Shown here: in pieces, positions 17,920-25,874 of the stretch | How the letters are laid out: each line of letters begins with the position of its first letter | Numbering within the stretch: the first letter of the stretch is position 1 | Assembly (NCBI GenBank): GCA_028278345.1 | Contig: JANQEL010000089.1 | Coordinates: 1 to 50,139, forward strand | Source of the DNA: Myxococcota bacterium | GTDB taxonomy: Bacteria > Myxococcota_A > UBA9160 > UBA4427 | Direction: 5' to 3' | DNA: 50,139 bases | Program-made: the position numbers and the translations under genes | Notes under the pieces: model-generated | The model's input: the letters and a program-made list of their open reading frames with translations, nothing else | The model's database searches: none | Told to the model about the DNA's origin: nothing

Positions 17920-18237
17920 TCATGTCGCGTGGTTCGCATCGCCCGTCGGGGTGATGCGATCCACGCGATCGCCCGTGCGCGCGGGTTGGTCGAGCTTCAG
18001 GCCCACCGAGGTCGGGGCTTCCGCGCGCTCGACGGCTTCGTCTTCGCATTGGAGCGAGTCGACCCGCTGCACGAAGTCGGTCGTGTGCCCGTGTACGTAG
18101 ACCGAGTCGCCGACGGCGAGGGCACCGCGGGTGAGTTCGATCACGGCGGCGCCGGCGTTCGCGTAGTAGTGTGCGACGCGGCCTACGGTTTCGCCGTGGC
18201 CTCGCGCCGTGCCGCGTGAAGACGAAGCTGCACTCAA
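17920..18237 (-). CDS. EF-Tu domain-2-like small protein (putative translation-factor-like)
   Basis: 105 aa. The core (GRVAHYYANAGAAVIEL, then GDSVYVHGHTTDFVQRVDSL, then VGLKLDQPARTGDRV) matches the stand-alone EF-Tu/EF-1A domain-2-type beta-barrel proteins known in diverse bacteria. There is no GTPase domain. I place the start at TTG 18237 because GGAGG lies 7 nt upstream; another TTG at 18273 is in frame but its AGGAG is directly adjacent. The molecular role is not established; these proteins are often annotated 'translation elongation factor-like'. Confidence 0.78.
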   Translation of the reverse strand: MSAASSSRGTARGHGETVGRVAHYYANAGAAVIELTRGALAVGDSVYVHGHTTDFVQRVDSLQCEDEAVERAEAPTSVGLKLDQPARTGDRVDRITPTGDANHAT

Positions 18238-18304
18238 GGAAGATCCTCCGGCCAGAGCATCTTCGACGTGCAACTCCTGCGCAACGGCGCCGCTGATCGA
18301 GCGA

Positions 18305-18562
18305 CTAGGTCGAGATCACGGCCGAGACGCCCGGCAGGGCCTTGCGCATCGGTTCTTCGAGCCCGACACGCAGGGTGGCGCTCTGGGCGGGGCAATCCGC
18401 GCAGGCGCCCTGCATCGCGACGCGCACGGTCCCGTCGGCGTCCACGTCGACGAGTTCGACGTTTCCGCCGTCAGCGACGATCGCCGGGCGCAGCAGGTCG
18501 AGGACGGCCTCCACCTCTTCGCGCCCCACGCTGCGCCCCTGGAGTTCCATACTTCGCGGCAT
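18305..18562 (-). CDS. NifU-like C-terminal domain (Nfu-type Fe-S scaffold)
   Basis: 85 aa, a single Nfu domain: EEVEAVLDLLRPAIVADGG then VELVDVDADGTVRVAMQG and the cluster-binding CADC in ACADCPAQSATLRVGLEE. Assembles or transfers a [4Fe-4S] cluster in the cytoplasm. ATG 18562 (MPRSMELQGR) is taken; ATG 18550 is four codons inside. Divergent from the molybdopterin genes, whose pathway needs Fe-S enzymes (MoaA), though that link is only contextual. Confidence 0.9.
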   Translation of the reverse strand: MPRSMELQGRSVGREEVEAVLDLLRPAIVADGGNVELVDVDADGTVRVAMQGACADCPAQSATLRVGLEEPMRKALPGVSAVIST

Positions 18563-18640
18563 CTCTTTCGGATCGGCGCCTGACTCGTCTTCATTGAGGC
18601 TTCGTTGAGCCGAATCGGCCTCGAAGGTAAGGTCTGCGCC

Positions 18641-19330
18641 ATGTCGGAAACCATCGCCGTCGCGGTGAAACTCTTCGGATCCCTCCGCGAAGAAGCGGGC
18701 AGCGCGCAACTCGACTTCGAACTCGAAGCGGGCACGCGGATCTCACAGTTGCGCGCAACGCTCGCGCAGAAGTACCCCACATTCGAACGCCTGGGGGAGC
18801 GCCTCGCCGTCTCCCTCAATCTCGAGATCTGCGAAGCAGACGTCGAATTGAGTGACGGCGACGAAGTGGCCTTCCTGCCGCCGGTCTCCGGCGGCATGGG
18901 AGACGTCGAGACCGGCAAGCGCTGCACGATCTCCGACCAACCCCTCGACGAAGCTGAAGTGGTGGCGCGAGTCGATGGGCCGGACGCCGGGGGCATCGTG
19001 AGCTTCGTCGGCAACGTGCGCAACCACGCGCGCGGCCAGTCGATCGACCACCTCGAATACGAGGCCTACCCCGAGATGGCCGAGCGCGAGATGGACAAGA
19101 TCGTGGTGCAGGCCCAGGAGAAGTGGCCGGGCACCCGGGTGGCGATCGCCCACCGCGTGGGAAGGCTCGAGATCGGTGAGGCGGCCGTCGTGGTCGTCGC
19201 CGCCTCTCCCCATCGCGCGGAAGCATTCGAGGCCTGTCGCTTCGCCATCGACACGCTGAAGATCACCGTGCCGATCTGGAAGAAGGAAGTGGCAACCGGC
19301 GGCGAATACTGGGTCGACGATCACGCATGA
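18641..19330 (+). CDS. moaX: MoaD-MoaE fusion, molybdopterin synthase (MoaX-type)
   Basis: 229 aa. Residues 1-85 are a ubiquitin-fold MoaD (VAVKLFGSLREEAG ... LSDGDEVAFLPPVSGG); residues about 94-229 are MoaE (IVSFVGNVRNHARG, LEYEAYPEMAEREM, IAHRVGRLEIGEAAV, and the catalytic-region Lys pair in IWKKEVATGGEYWV). MoaD normally ends in a free Gly-Gly that is thiocarboxylated; here Gly84-Gly85 is followed directly by MGDVETGK, so the fusion must be cut or used differently. The comparable MoaX of Mycobacterium tuberculosis is known to be cleaved after the glycine pair. The stop overlaps the next start as ATGA. Converts cyclic pyranopterin phosphate to molybdopterin. Confidence 0.92.
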   Translation: MSETIAVAVKLFGSLREEAGSAQLDFELEAGTRISQLRATLAQKYPTFERLGERLAVSLNLEICEADVELSDGDEVAFLPPVSGGMGDVETGKRCTISDQPLDEAEVVARVDGPDAGGIVSFVGNVRNHARGQSIDHLEYEAYPEMAEREMDKIVVQAQEKWPGTRVAIAHRVGRLEIGEAAVVVVAASPHRAEAFEACRFAIDTLKITVPIWKKEVATGGEYWVDDHA

Positions 19331-19899
19331 GCGATCACGGACATCATCACGGGAAGCACGGTCATCGCGACGACGGCGTTGCGCCTTCGTCTCACAAGCA
19401 CCACCACCGCAAGGACGCCAAGGTCAGCGTCTCGGTGGCGGTGATCACGGTGAGCGATACCCGCACCCTCGAAACCGATACGGGGGGCCTGCTGGTCGCC
19501 GAATTGCTCGAAGGCGCGGGGCACAAGGTGCACGGTCGGCAGATCGTGGCCGACGAACCCGAGGCGATCACCGCTGCGACCCGGGCCGGGCTCGAGGCGG
19601 AAGGCGTGGGCGCCGTGATCCTCACCGGCGGCACGGGGGTTGCCCCGCGCGACGTCACCCCCGAGAGCGTCGAGCGCCTCCTCGAACGCACGATCCCGGG
19701 CTTCGGTGAGATCTTCCGCACGCTTTCCTACGAGGACATCGGCTCGGCCGCCTTGCTCTCTCGTGCGCTCGCGGGTCTTGCGCAGGGGCGTGTCGTCTTC
19801 GTGATCCCGGGCTCGCGAGGCGCAGTTCGCCTGGCAATGGAAAAGCTGATCCTGCCCGAACTCGGACATCTGACGGCGGAGGCCGTCAAGACTCGCTGA
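19327..19899 (+). CDS. MogA/MoaB family molybdopterin adenylyltransferase with His-rich N-terminus
   Basis: 190 aa. The catalytic core shows VAVITVSDTRTLETDTGG (MoaB/MogA entry), VILTGGTGVAPRDVTPE (TGGTG substrate loop) and VIPGSRGAVRLAMEKLILPE. It adenylylates molybdopterin before metal insertion. Ahead of the core are about 30 residues with ten histidines (4, 6-8, 11, 13, 23, 25-27), not part of the usual fold; metal binding is possible but inferred. Translationally coupled to the MoaD-MoaE fusion by an ATGA overlap, so the two steps of cofactor assembly are made together. Confidence 0.9.
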   Translation: MSDHGHHHGKHGHRDDGVAPSSHKHHHRKDAKVSVSVAVITVSDTRTLETDTGGLLVAELLEGAGHKVHGRQIVADEPEAITAATRAGLEAEGVGAVILTGGTGVAPRDVTPESVERLLERTIPGFGEIFRTLSYEDIGSAALLSRALAGLAQGRVVFVIPGSRGAVRLAMEKLILPELGHLTAEAVKTR

Positions 19900-19924
19900 G
19901 CGAGCGCCGAAAAGCCTTCTCGTA

Positions 19925-21214
19925 ATGCGCTCCCCCCGCCGCTCTCCTTTCTCCCTCGTTGCACTTGCATGCGCGTTGCTGGTGCTGCCCGCGCTTTCCA
20001 CCCAGGCGGAGACCTGGATCTGGGTCGACGCAGACGGCGTCACCCACGTCACCGACGATCCCGAGGCCGTCCCCGCGGCGCATCGCGATCCGGGCGCGGG
20101 TGAGGTCGATGTGCTGCGCGGTCTCTGGAAGGATGAGATCCTCGGCGACGAGATGACCACGCCGCCGGGCACCTCGGGTGGCGAACGCGATCGCTACCTG
20201 CGGCTCTTGCGCGGCGCCGTCGAAGATCTTCGCCGCGGCGAAACGGCGCGGGCCTCGGCCACCCTTCGCAGCGTGCAGCGCATGTGGCCGGCGCAGGCGG
20301 AAGCGTACTGGTACCTCGCTCTGCTCGACCGCCGGCGCGGTCGCTACGAGAGTGCATCGCAGCATCTCGCGAAGTTCCAGGAACGCGCGGGCGAAGCGCT
20401 GGCCGGCTGGGGCCAGCGCGCCAAGCGACTCGAACGCGAACTGCACGACGAGCGGCGCCTGGTCGACAGCGACCTCTCGAGGCCGCCCCTGCAGTTCACC
20501 CGGGTGAAGACCCGCAACTTCCGCCTCGATCTCGACAGCGAACTCGGCCACGCCGATCCCGCCTACGCGGAGACCGTGCTGCGCTTCCTCGAAGACGCGC
20601 GCAGCGAGGTCAGCGAACGCATCGGCATCGAACCCCTCGAGCCCCTCGGCGTCGTTCTCTACGGCAAGGCCGCCTATCTCGAAGCCCACCGCCACCGCTT
20701 CTCGTTCCAGACGGTCGGCTTCTTCGACGGGCGCATCCACGTGACCTCCCCCGCGCATCCCTCGGAATCGATGCGCTCGCTGCTGTATCACGAATACACC
20801 CACGCCGTATTCCGCGAGCAGACCGGGGGCGATCGCCCGTACTGGCTGAACGAGGGCCTCGCCGAACGCATGGAGCGGCGCTCGCGCAACCTCGAAGCCT
20901 CGACGCGCAGCGAACGCATTTCGCTTCGCACGCGCATCGAAGCGGGGCATTGGATTCCCCTGCGCGAGATCGCGCCGAGCTTCTCGGGGCTCTCGGACGA
21001 AGACGCGCGCGCGGCCTATCTGCAGAGTGTCGTTGCGGCAGCCTTCATCGAAGAGCACACCACCAAGGAAGAACGCGCGCGCATACTCTCACGCATCGGC
21101 GAGGGCTACTCGATCGACCAGGCCCTGCACGAAGCCATGGGCATGGACACCGACGATCTCGACGCCGCGGTGCAGCGCTCGATCCTCGAAGAGTTTCCCG
21201 CGATCGATTCGTAG
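19925..21214 (+). CDS. Exported DUF4124 and gluzincin-type (peptidase MA-like) metalloprotease
   Basis: 429 aa. Signal peptide (ALACALLVLPALSTQAET), a DUF4124-like segment (WIWVDADGVTHVTDDPEAVP), a helical TPR-like stretch (about 90-180), then a zinc metallopeptidase domain with HEYTH at 289-293 and the downstream Glu in WLNEGLAER (310), the gluzincin pattern. Predicted periplasmic. Substrate unknown. It starts 25 nt after mogA/moaB but is probably not functionally linked. The stop codon lies one nucleotide from the convergent gene at 21216. Confidence 0.85.
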   Translation: MRSPRRSPFSLVALACALLVLPALSTQAETWIWVDADGVTHVTDDPEAVPAAHRDPGAGEVDVLRGLWKDEILGDEMTTPPGTSGGERDRYLRLLRGAVEDLRRGETARASATLRSVQRMWPAQAEAYWYLALLDRRRGRYESASQHLAKFQERAGEALAGWGQRAKRLERELHDERRLVDSDLSRPPLQFTRVKTRNFRLDLDSELGHADPAYAETVLRFLEDARSEVSERIGIEPLEPLGVVLYGKAAYLEAHRHRFSFQTVGFFDGRIHVTSPAHPSESMRSLLYHEYTHAVFREQTGGDRPYWLNEGLAERMERRSRNLEASTRSERISLRTRIEAGHWIPLREIAPSFSGLSDEDARAAYLQSVVAAAFIEEHTTKEERARILSRIGEGYSIDQALHEAMGMDTDDLDAAVQRSILEEFPAIDS

Positions 21215-21215
21215 T

Positions 21216-22478
21216 TCAGCGAACGAAGCGCCGACGAATCGAATGACCGGCGGCCAGTGCCAGCACGATGATCAACGCCGCAAGGCCTCGTGCGTCCAGC
21301 GCAGGTGTGGGCGTGGCATCATCGAAAGTCAGCACCACGACTCCGAGCGCTTCGAAGTCGACCTGCGCCGCAACGCGATGGGAGGTGCCGCCGGCGACCA
21401 TGACGATCTGTCCTTTCCCGCCGGGCGTGCGCGCGTCGCTCCCCATTGCGGTCAACGTTCCCGTATGCACCTGCGACCGGTAGGTCTCGGTGTTCATCAC
21501 CGAGACCGTTCCCGTGGTCCACGGGAACCCCCAATGTCGCTGCGTGTCGGCCTGGATCAAGTAGGGAGTGGCCGGCGTACCATTCGACGTGATCGGGAGC
21601 CCCGGCGTTGCGAGCAGCCCCATCGATGTCTGCACCATCATTCCGCTTTGGATCAGGTAGAGCGGCACCAACGGGAGCATCGATGAATTCGCGTACGCGT
21701 ATCCGGCGCCCACCACCTGGGGGTTCATGAATCCGGTGGCAGGCGCAATCAGGTTGGTGTGCGCGAGCAGGGTCTGGGACGCAGAAGTCAGCTGACTCCA
21801 GACGCGTGAGACCGTGGCGTTACCCTTCACGAGCATCGCCATCGTGCCGCCGAAGACGTTGGCACCCGCGGTGTAGGTGACGATCCCCTGGATGCCGGGC
21901 GAGCCAGTGGCCGCAAGACCGCTTGGGCAGGCGGGTCCCCCGACTCCCGGACACCATGCGAAGTTGGCTGCAGCGCGTGGCGTACTTCCCGCGGTCTGCC
22001 CGGGATCCCGAGTGTGTGCGTTCGACTGAAAGCGCGCGGGTTGAGCCGCTGCGAAGGTGGGCGAGGCCATGGTCGCCTGGGCGAGTGAAGCGGGCCCACT
22101 CAAGCTGAGTGAGGTGACGATCTGGACCACGGTGGGAACGATCGCGATCAGATCCCCCTGGATCCCCTTGGCCTGGCCGAAGGCGCCGGGAGGGATCGTG
22201 AAGGACGCGGGGCTCGACCCCATCTGAGTGACCACCGCCATTCCCGGAACACCGCCGTCTCGAGGTCGAAGGAAGCCCACGCAGCCGGTCTGGATCGATC
22301 CGCCGATGCACAGCTCGGGCCCGCCGTTGAGAGGCAGATCGATGAGGGGAGTGCGGCTCAAGTACCAGTGCCCGCTCATCGCGAAGCTCTTCGCCGTGGC
22401 ATCCATGGCGAAGAGCAGAACGAAGGCCACGAGCGCGTAACGAAGTCGCCATCGAGGACAGCGCAAGCAGGATGGCAC
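21216..22478 (-). CDS. Exported protein of unknown function with C-terminal sorting-like tail
   Basis: 420 aa. GTG 22478 is chosen because GGAGG lies 5 nt upstream and a signal peptide follows (LRYALVAFVLLFAMDATAKS). The body is rich in Ala, Gly, Thr and Pro, with six or so cysteines early on (GGPELCIGG, QTGCVGF, WCPGVGGPACPSG). The C-terminus reads TPTPALDARGLAALIIVLAL followed by AAGHSIRRRFVR: a short Pro/Ala motif, one hydrophobic helix and an arginine cluster, the layout of IPTL/PEP-CTERM-type sorting signals. I do not recognise the main domain. The frame upstream to 22568 is probably leader. Confidence 0.72.
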   Translation of the reverse strand: MPSCLRCPRWRLRYALVAFVLLFAMDATAKSFAMSGHWYLSRTPLIDLPLNGGPELCIGGSIQTGCVGFLRPRDGGVPGMAVVTQMGSSPASFTIPPGAFGQAKGIQGDLIAIVPTVVQIVTSLSLSGPASLAQATMASPTFAAAQPARFQSNAHTRDPGQTAGSTPRAAANFAWCPGVGGPACPSGLAATGSPGIQGIVTYTAGANVFGGTMAMLVKGNATVSRVWSQLTSASQTLLAHTNLIAPATGFMNPQVVGAGYAYANSSMLPLVPLYLIQSGMMVQTSMGLLATPGLPITSNGTPATPYLIQADTQRHWGFPWTTGTVSVMNTETYRSQVHTGTLTAMGSDARTPGGKGQIVMVAGGTSHRVAAQVDFEALGVVVLTFDDATPTPALDARGLAALIIVLALAAGHSIRRRFVR

Positions 22479-22659
22479 CGCGACCTCCGCATAGGGTTGA
22501 TCGGACGTGGCGGCGAACTCGAGCCATGTGTCGTCACGGGGATCGCCGTCCGGGATTCGAACATACACCGTCCGGTCACGTGAGCGAAGCGAATCAGCTC
22601 TCGCGGGGGCGATTCGGGCCTCGCGGCGCTCGACACCCGAGTGCGTTGCGCGATCTCGG

Positions 22660-23349
22660 CTAGGCCTGCTGTTCGTCGTGCTGGCGGAAGCCTTCGAGCA
22701 GCAGCTCGTTCACCGTGCAGGCGAGGGTGGCTTCGACGTGGACGTCGCTCGCGTCGAAGCGGAACTGCCCCTCTTCGAGCGCGACCACGCTCATGGCGGC
22801 ATCGAAGCCCGTCTGCTTCTCGTTCTCCGCGTGGACGGGGATCCCGCGTTGGAACCAGATGCGGCAGCGCACATCATCGCCTTCGATCTCGAGGGTGCCC
22901 GTCTTGTTCCCCATCTCGATCACCTGGAGTACGGCGTAGGGCGGGATCTCGGCGAGATTGCCCACGAAGGCGTCGTTCGAGGTGGGCATGCGCTGGGCGA
23001 CGACCGTGCGATCCCCCTGGAGCGCCGGATCGGGTGGCGTGAGGTCTTCGGGCGCGAGCCGACAGAAGGTGACCACTCGCGAACCCATTTCGATGCGATC
23101 GCCGGGTGAGAGCGCCGTCGGCCCCTTGATCTCCTTGCCGTTCAGGAAGGTGCCGTTGGTGCTGCCGAGATCGCGCAGCACGTAGTTGCCCGCTTCGAGG
23201 GACACTTCCGCGTGCTGCCGGGAGACGTCGGTGTGGGGCAGGGTGATGTCACACTGCGCCTGGCGGCCGATCACCACCGGGTTGTCGGGCAGCACCTCTA
23301 CGGGTTGCAGTGGAGGTGAAAACAGCATCACGCGAGCTTCGTTCGACAT
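22660..23349 (-). CDS. FHA domain plus PATAN (DUF4388) protein
   Basis: 229 aa. FHA domain (about 5-95): VVIGRQAQCDITLP, DVSRQHAEVSLE, LRDLGSTNGTFLNGKEI, all phosphothreonine-binding residues present (GR, SRxH, NG). PATAN/DUF4388 domain (about 125-215): GNLAEIPPYAVLQVIEMGNK, TGTLEIEG, IWFQRGIPVHAE, EGQFRFDAS. Such proteins are regulatory adaptors common in Deltaproteobacteria, coupling Ser/Thr kinase signalling to other outputs. No good ribosome site decides between ATG 23349, 23367 and 23376. Downstream of the sigma factor and DUF192 genes on the same strand. Confidence 0.88.
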   Translation of the reverse strand: MSNEARVMLFSPPLQPVEVLPDNPVVIGRQAQCDITLPHTDVSRQHAEVSLEAGNYVLRDLGSTNGTFLNGKEIKGPTALSPGDRIEMGSRVVTFCRLAPEDLTPPDPALQGDRTVVAQRMPTSNDAFVGNLAEIPPYAVLQVIEMGNKTGTLEIEGDDVRCRIWFQRGIPVHAENEKQTGFDAAMSVVALEEGQFRFDASDVHVEATLACTVNELLLEGFRQHDEQQA

Positions 23350-23405
23350 GACACATGAGTCGGTCATCTGGGGCATCGGCTTGACTTCGAAGCCGGGGTT
23401 TTCCC

Positions 23406-23891
23406 CTAGGAATCCTTCTCGCTGGCCTGCGAGGGGCCCCGATCGAGGATCGCGCGGTCGCCGATGCGCCAGCCGTTCGCCTGGGCGTAGCCGGCGGGCA
23501 CCTCGAGCACGGTGTCGGTGAGCTCTCGGGGCTTGAGGGTGGGCCCGGGGCCGTCCTCGAAGTGGCGCACCCGGTGGGAGATGTCGACGATGCGGCCGGC
23601 GCGGATCCACACGATGTCGATGTCGAAGCGCATGTCCTTCATCCAGAAGCCGGGGAAGCGCGGGCTCGGATACTCGAAGAGCATGCCGTGGTTCCAGGCG
23701 AGGCCGTCGCGACCGCCGAGGCCGCGCGATTGCTCGGCGCGTGTGCGAGCGAACTCGAGGGAGACGACGGTGTCGCGAATCGTCATCGTCGGGCCCGTGG
23801 GCTTCGCCGCTTCGGGCTCGGCTTCGCAGCTCGTCGCACCGAACAGCAGGGCAGACGCGATGGCAACCGCGAGCGGCGCGCGTAGCTTCAT
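23406..23891 (-). CDS. DUF192 family protein, probable lipoprotein
   Basis: 161 aa. Signal sequence (LAVAIASALLFGATSC) with a possible lipobox ending ATSC, then the DUF192 fold: FARTRAEQSRGLGGRDGL, GMLFEYPSPRFPGFWMKDM, DIDIVWIRAGRIVDI, VLEVPAGYAQANGWRIGD. These are strongly conserved family motifs; the biochemical role is not established. The start overlaps the sigma-factor stop as ATGA, so the pair is translationally coupled. Confidence 0.9.
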   Translation of the reverse strand: MKLRAPLAVAIASALLFGATSCEAEPEAAKPTGPTMTIRDTVVSLEFARTRAEQSRGLGGRDGLAWNHGMLFEYPSPRFPGFWMKDMRFDIDIVWIRAGRIVDISHRVRHFEDGPGPTLKPRELTDTVLEVPAGYAQANGWRIGDRAILDRGPSQASEKDS

Positions 23892-25033
23892 GCGTCGGGT
23901 TCTTCGGCGTACAGATCGAAGTCGACGAGCTCTTCCTTCATGTACTCGCGCAGCTTCTTGATGATGCGCGCTTCGAGCTGCCGCACGCGCTCTCGCGAGA
24001 CGCCGAACTCCTCGCCCATCTCGGCGAGGGTGCGCGGCTCGTCGGCCAGGATGCGTTCGTTCAGGATCTGTAGATCGCGCTCGCCGAGATCCTGGCTGAA
24101 CACACTGATCGCCTGCCGGAACACCTCGCTCATCTCGCTACGGCCCACCGTATCCTCGGCGTCGCCGATGCCGCCCGAGAGCGAGTCGCCATAGGTCTCG
24201 CGGCCGTCGTCGTCGAAGCGCGGGGCGTCGAGGGAGAGGTCGGGGCGCGAGAGCTGTGCCTGCATGGCGACCACGTCGTCTTCGCCCACGTCGAGGCGTT
24301 CGGCGAGCAGCTTGGGCGTCACCTCGAAGCCCTCGAGTTCGAGGGCGCGGCGCTCCTTGTTCAAACGGAAGAAGAGCTTGCGGCCGGCGCGCGTGGTGCC
24401 GAGCCGCACGCTGCGCAGGTTGTCGAGGATGTACTTCAGGATGTAGGCGCGAATCCAATAGACGGCATACGACGAGAGCTTCACCCCCTGGTAGGGGTCG
24501 TAGCGCTGCACGGCCTCCATCAGACCGACGTTGCCCTCCTGGATGAGATCCAGGGTGTTGGTCCAGGCGCGGCGGTATTCCATCGCAATCTTCACCACCA
24601 GGCGGAGGTTCGAGAGCACCATCTGGCGCGCCGCGTCGACGTCGCCTTCCTCGACCCAGCGCACCGCGAGTTCGTGCTCCTCTTCGCGCGAGATCGGGGC
24701 GTGGTTCGCCAGCTGCGCCATGTAGGCGCTGAGCGCGCTGGCGGGCTCGAGGGCCGTGCTCGCCGACTTCTTCGCGGGCTTCGCCGAGGCGGGCGGCGGC
24801 GTGACGAGGACTTCGGGTACGGCCGTCCCGTCGCCGTCGGCGTCAGCTGCTGCAGTGTCGACCTCGGACGCGTCGTCGTGGACATCGACGTCGATGATGT
24901 CGACGTCCTCGACCTCACCTTCGTCGAGATGCTCGTCGACTTCGGAAGCGTCGAGCTCCTCGTCTTCCGATTCCGGATCGAGGACTTCGGCTTCGACGCT
25001 TTTTGCGGTCTTCGGGGTGGTTTTACCGCTCAC
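23888..25033 (-). CDS. RpoH-like (sigma-32 group) RNA polymerase sigma factor
   Basis: 381 aa from GTG 25033. Region 1.2 (LSAYMAQLANHAPISREEEH), region 2 (LRLVVKIAMEYRRAW, DLIQEGNVGLMEAVQRYDPY, LSSYAVYWIRAYILKYIL), an RpoH-box-like RKLFFRLNKERR, and region 4 (LAEMGEEFGVSRERVRQLEA). Region 1.1 is replaced by a very acidic leader of about 80 residues (SEDEELDASEVDEHLDEGE and more). RpoH factors direct heat-shock transcription. No Shine-Dalgarno sits at a usual distance from the GTG; a TATGCT hexamer ends 6 nt before it, so leaderless translation is possible, or the start may differ. Confidence 0.88.
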   Translation of the reverse strand: MSGKTTPKTAKSVEAEVLDPESEDEELDASEVDEHLDEGEVEDVDIIDVDVHDDASEVDTAAADADGDGTAVPEVLVTPPPASAKPAKKSASTALEPASALSAYMAQLANHAPISREEEHELAVRWVEEGDVDAARQMVLSNLRLVVKIAMEYRRAWTNTLDLIQEGNVGLMEAVQRYDPYQGVKLSSYAVYWIRAYILKYILDNLRSVRLGTTRAGRKLFFRLNKERRALELEGFEVTPKLLAERLDVGEDDVVAMQAQLSRPDLSLDAPRFDDDGRETYGDSLSGGIGDAEDTVGRSEMSEVFRQAISVFSQDLGERDLQILNERILADEPRTLAEMGEEFGVSRERVRQLEARIIKKLREYMKEELVDFDLYAEEPDA

Positions 25034-25103
25034 GCGTGCAGCATAGCGCACGGACTCCTTGCGAATTCGCCATGTGAGTCCGCCGGCGAAGCGCGGATCA
25101 CCC

Positions 25104-25147
25104 GAAAAAGAGAGCGGCGGCATCGACCTCGAGGTCGATCCCGCCGC
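25104..25147 (-). terminator. Rho-independent terminator of the cytochrome c gene
   Basis: A 34-nt inverted repeat (25114-25147) with arms GCGGCGGCATCGACCTC and GAGGTCGATCCCGCCGC, one mismatch, reading on the minus strand into TCTCTTTTTC (25103-25112). It begins 27 nt after the cytochrome c stop codon and separates that gene from the sigma factor. Confidence 0.88.
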
Positions 25148-25173
25148 TGGGGTCGTACGTGAAACGCCTGCGT

Positions 25174-25551
25174 CTACTGCTTGAGTGAGCGGATGTAGGC
25201 GATCAGGTTGGCGACGTCGGCTTCGGCGAGCGCCGGCCACGGAGCCATCAGGGCCGAACCGCCGAAGGCCATCGCGCCCTGCACGATCACGTTCTTGAGG
25301 TCGGCGTCGCTGCCGGCGGTGCCGTCACCGTCGGTGTCGAACTTGAACTCGCCCGTCGAGAGATCGCGGGGCTTCGGGTCGAGGGCGGCCGACAGCGGAC
25401 CGTCGCCTTTGCCCGTCATGCCATGGCAGGTCATGCAGTTGGTGTCGAACACGACCTTGCCCGCGGCGGCGTCGCCGGCGGTGGCCACGGCGGGCAGCGC
25501 CAGCGCGAGGATCGCGGTCATGGCGATGAGTCGAAAGGACTGGATGGTCAT
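25174..25551 (-). CDS. Periplasmic mono-haem cytochrome c (class I)
   Basis: 125 aa: signal peptide (IAMTAILALALPAVATAG), haem motif CMTCH (39-43), and a late methionine in ALMAPWPAL as likely axial ligand, followed by VANLIAYIRSLKQ, the C-terminal helix of class I c-type cytochromes. The segment DTDGDGTAGSDADLK looks like an acidic calcium-type loop inserted between. GAGGAG is 6 nt before ATG 25551. Own terminator directly downstream. An electron carrier; the partner enzyme is not in this window. Confidence 0.9.
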   Translation of the reverse strand: MTIQSFRLIAMTAILALALPAVATAGDAAAGKVVFDTNCMTCHGMTGKGDGPLSAALDPKPRDLSTGEFKFDTDGDGTAGSDADLKNVIVQGAMAFGGSALMAPWPALAEADVANLIAYIRSLKQ

Positions 25552-25874
25552 TCTGGGCTCCTCTGGGTTCCTTGCTGGACCCTGGTTTCTTTCTGCGATT
25601 CGTTCGCGGTTGGGTTTCGCGTGGATTCGACGACTGAGACGAGACCACGGTGGTCTGCATTCAATTCGATTCGATCCGCGAGAGATTGGGTTCGAACGCG
25701 AGATTCAACGGCAGGAACGGGTTGAAGGGCGGTTCGATCGGGCCCGTGGGGCCGTGGAGAGATTTCTCCAGGGGGGTAGGCGCGCGGAGCTTAGGCGTGG
25801 GGCGTAGGAGCGTCAAAGGTCGGGGGTTGCAACAAATTGTTGACACCCGGAGATCTCGAAAAACGCCGTTCTTC
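25552..25874. other. 323-bp non-coding gap between pepA and the cytochrome c gene
   Basis: No convincing gene. On the minus strand a weak sigma-70-like promoter can be read: TTGACG (25811-25816), 17 nt, TAAGCT (25788-25793), giving a leader of about 230 nt for the cytochrome gene. Just upstream of it is the palindrome CAACAAATTGTTG (25830-25842). A short hairpin GGAGA-GATT-TCTCC (25756-25769) lies in the leader. The composition is less G/C-rich than the flanking genes. Confidence 0.45.
25788..25816 (-). promoter_or_regulatory. Candidate promoter for the cytochrome c gene
   Basis: Minus-strand TTGACG (5 of 6 to the sigma-70 -35 consensus), 17-nt spacer, TAAGCT (3 of 6 to the -10). A 13-nt palindrome lies 13 nt upstream of the -35 box and could be an operator. 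The weak -10 keeps confidence low. Confidence 0.35.

Noticed and set aside
22540..22600. tRNA-like GTTCGAATCCC on the minus strand
   Set aside because: The T-loop core is present but the flanking bases cannot form a T-stem and no acceptor or anticodon arms are found.
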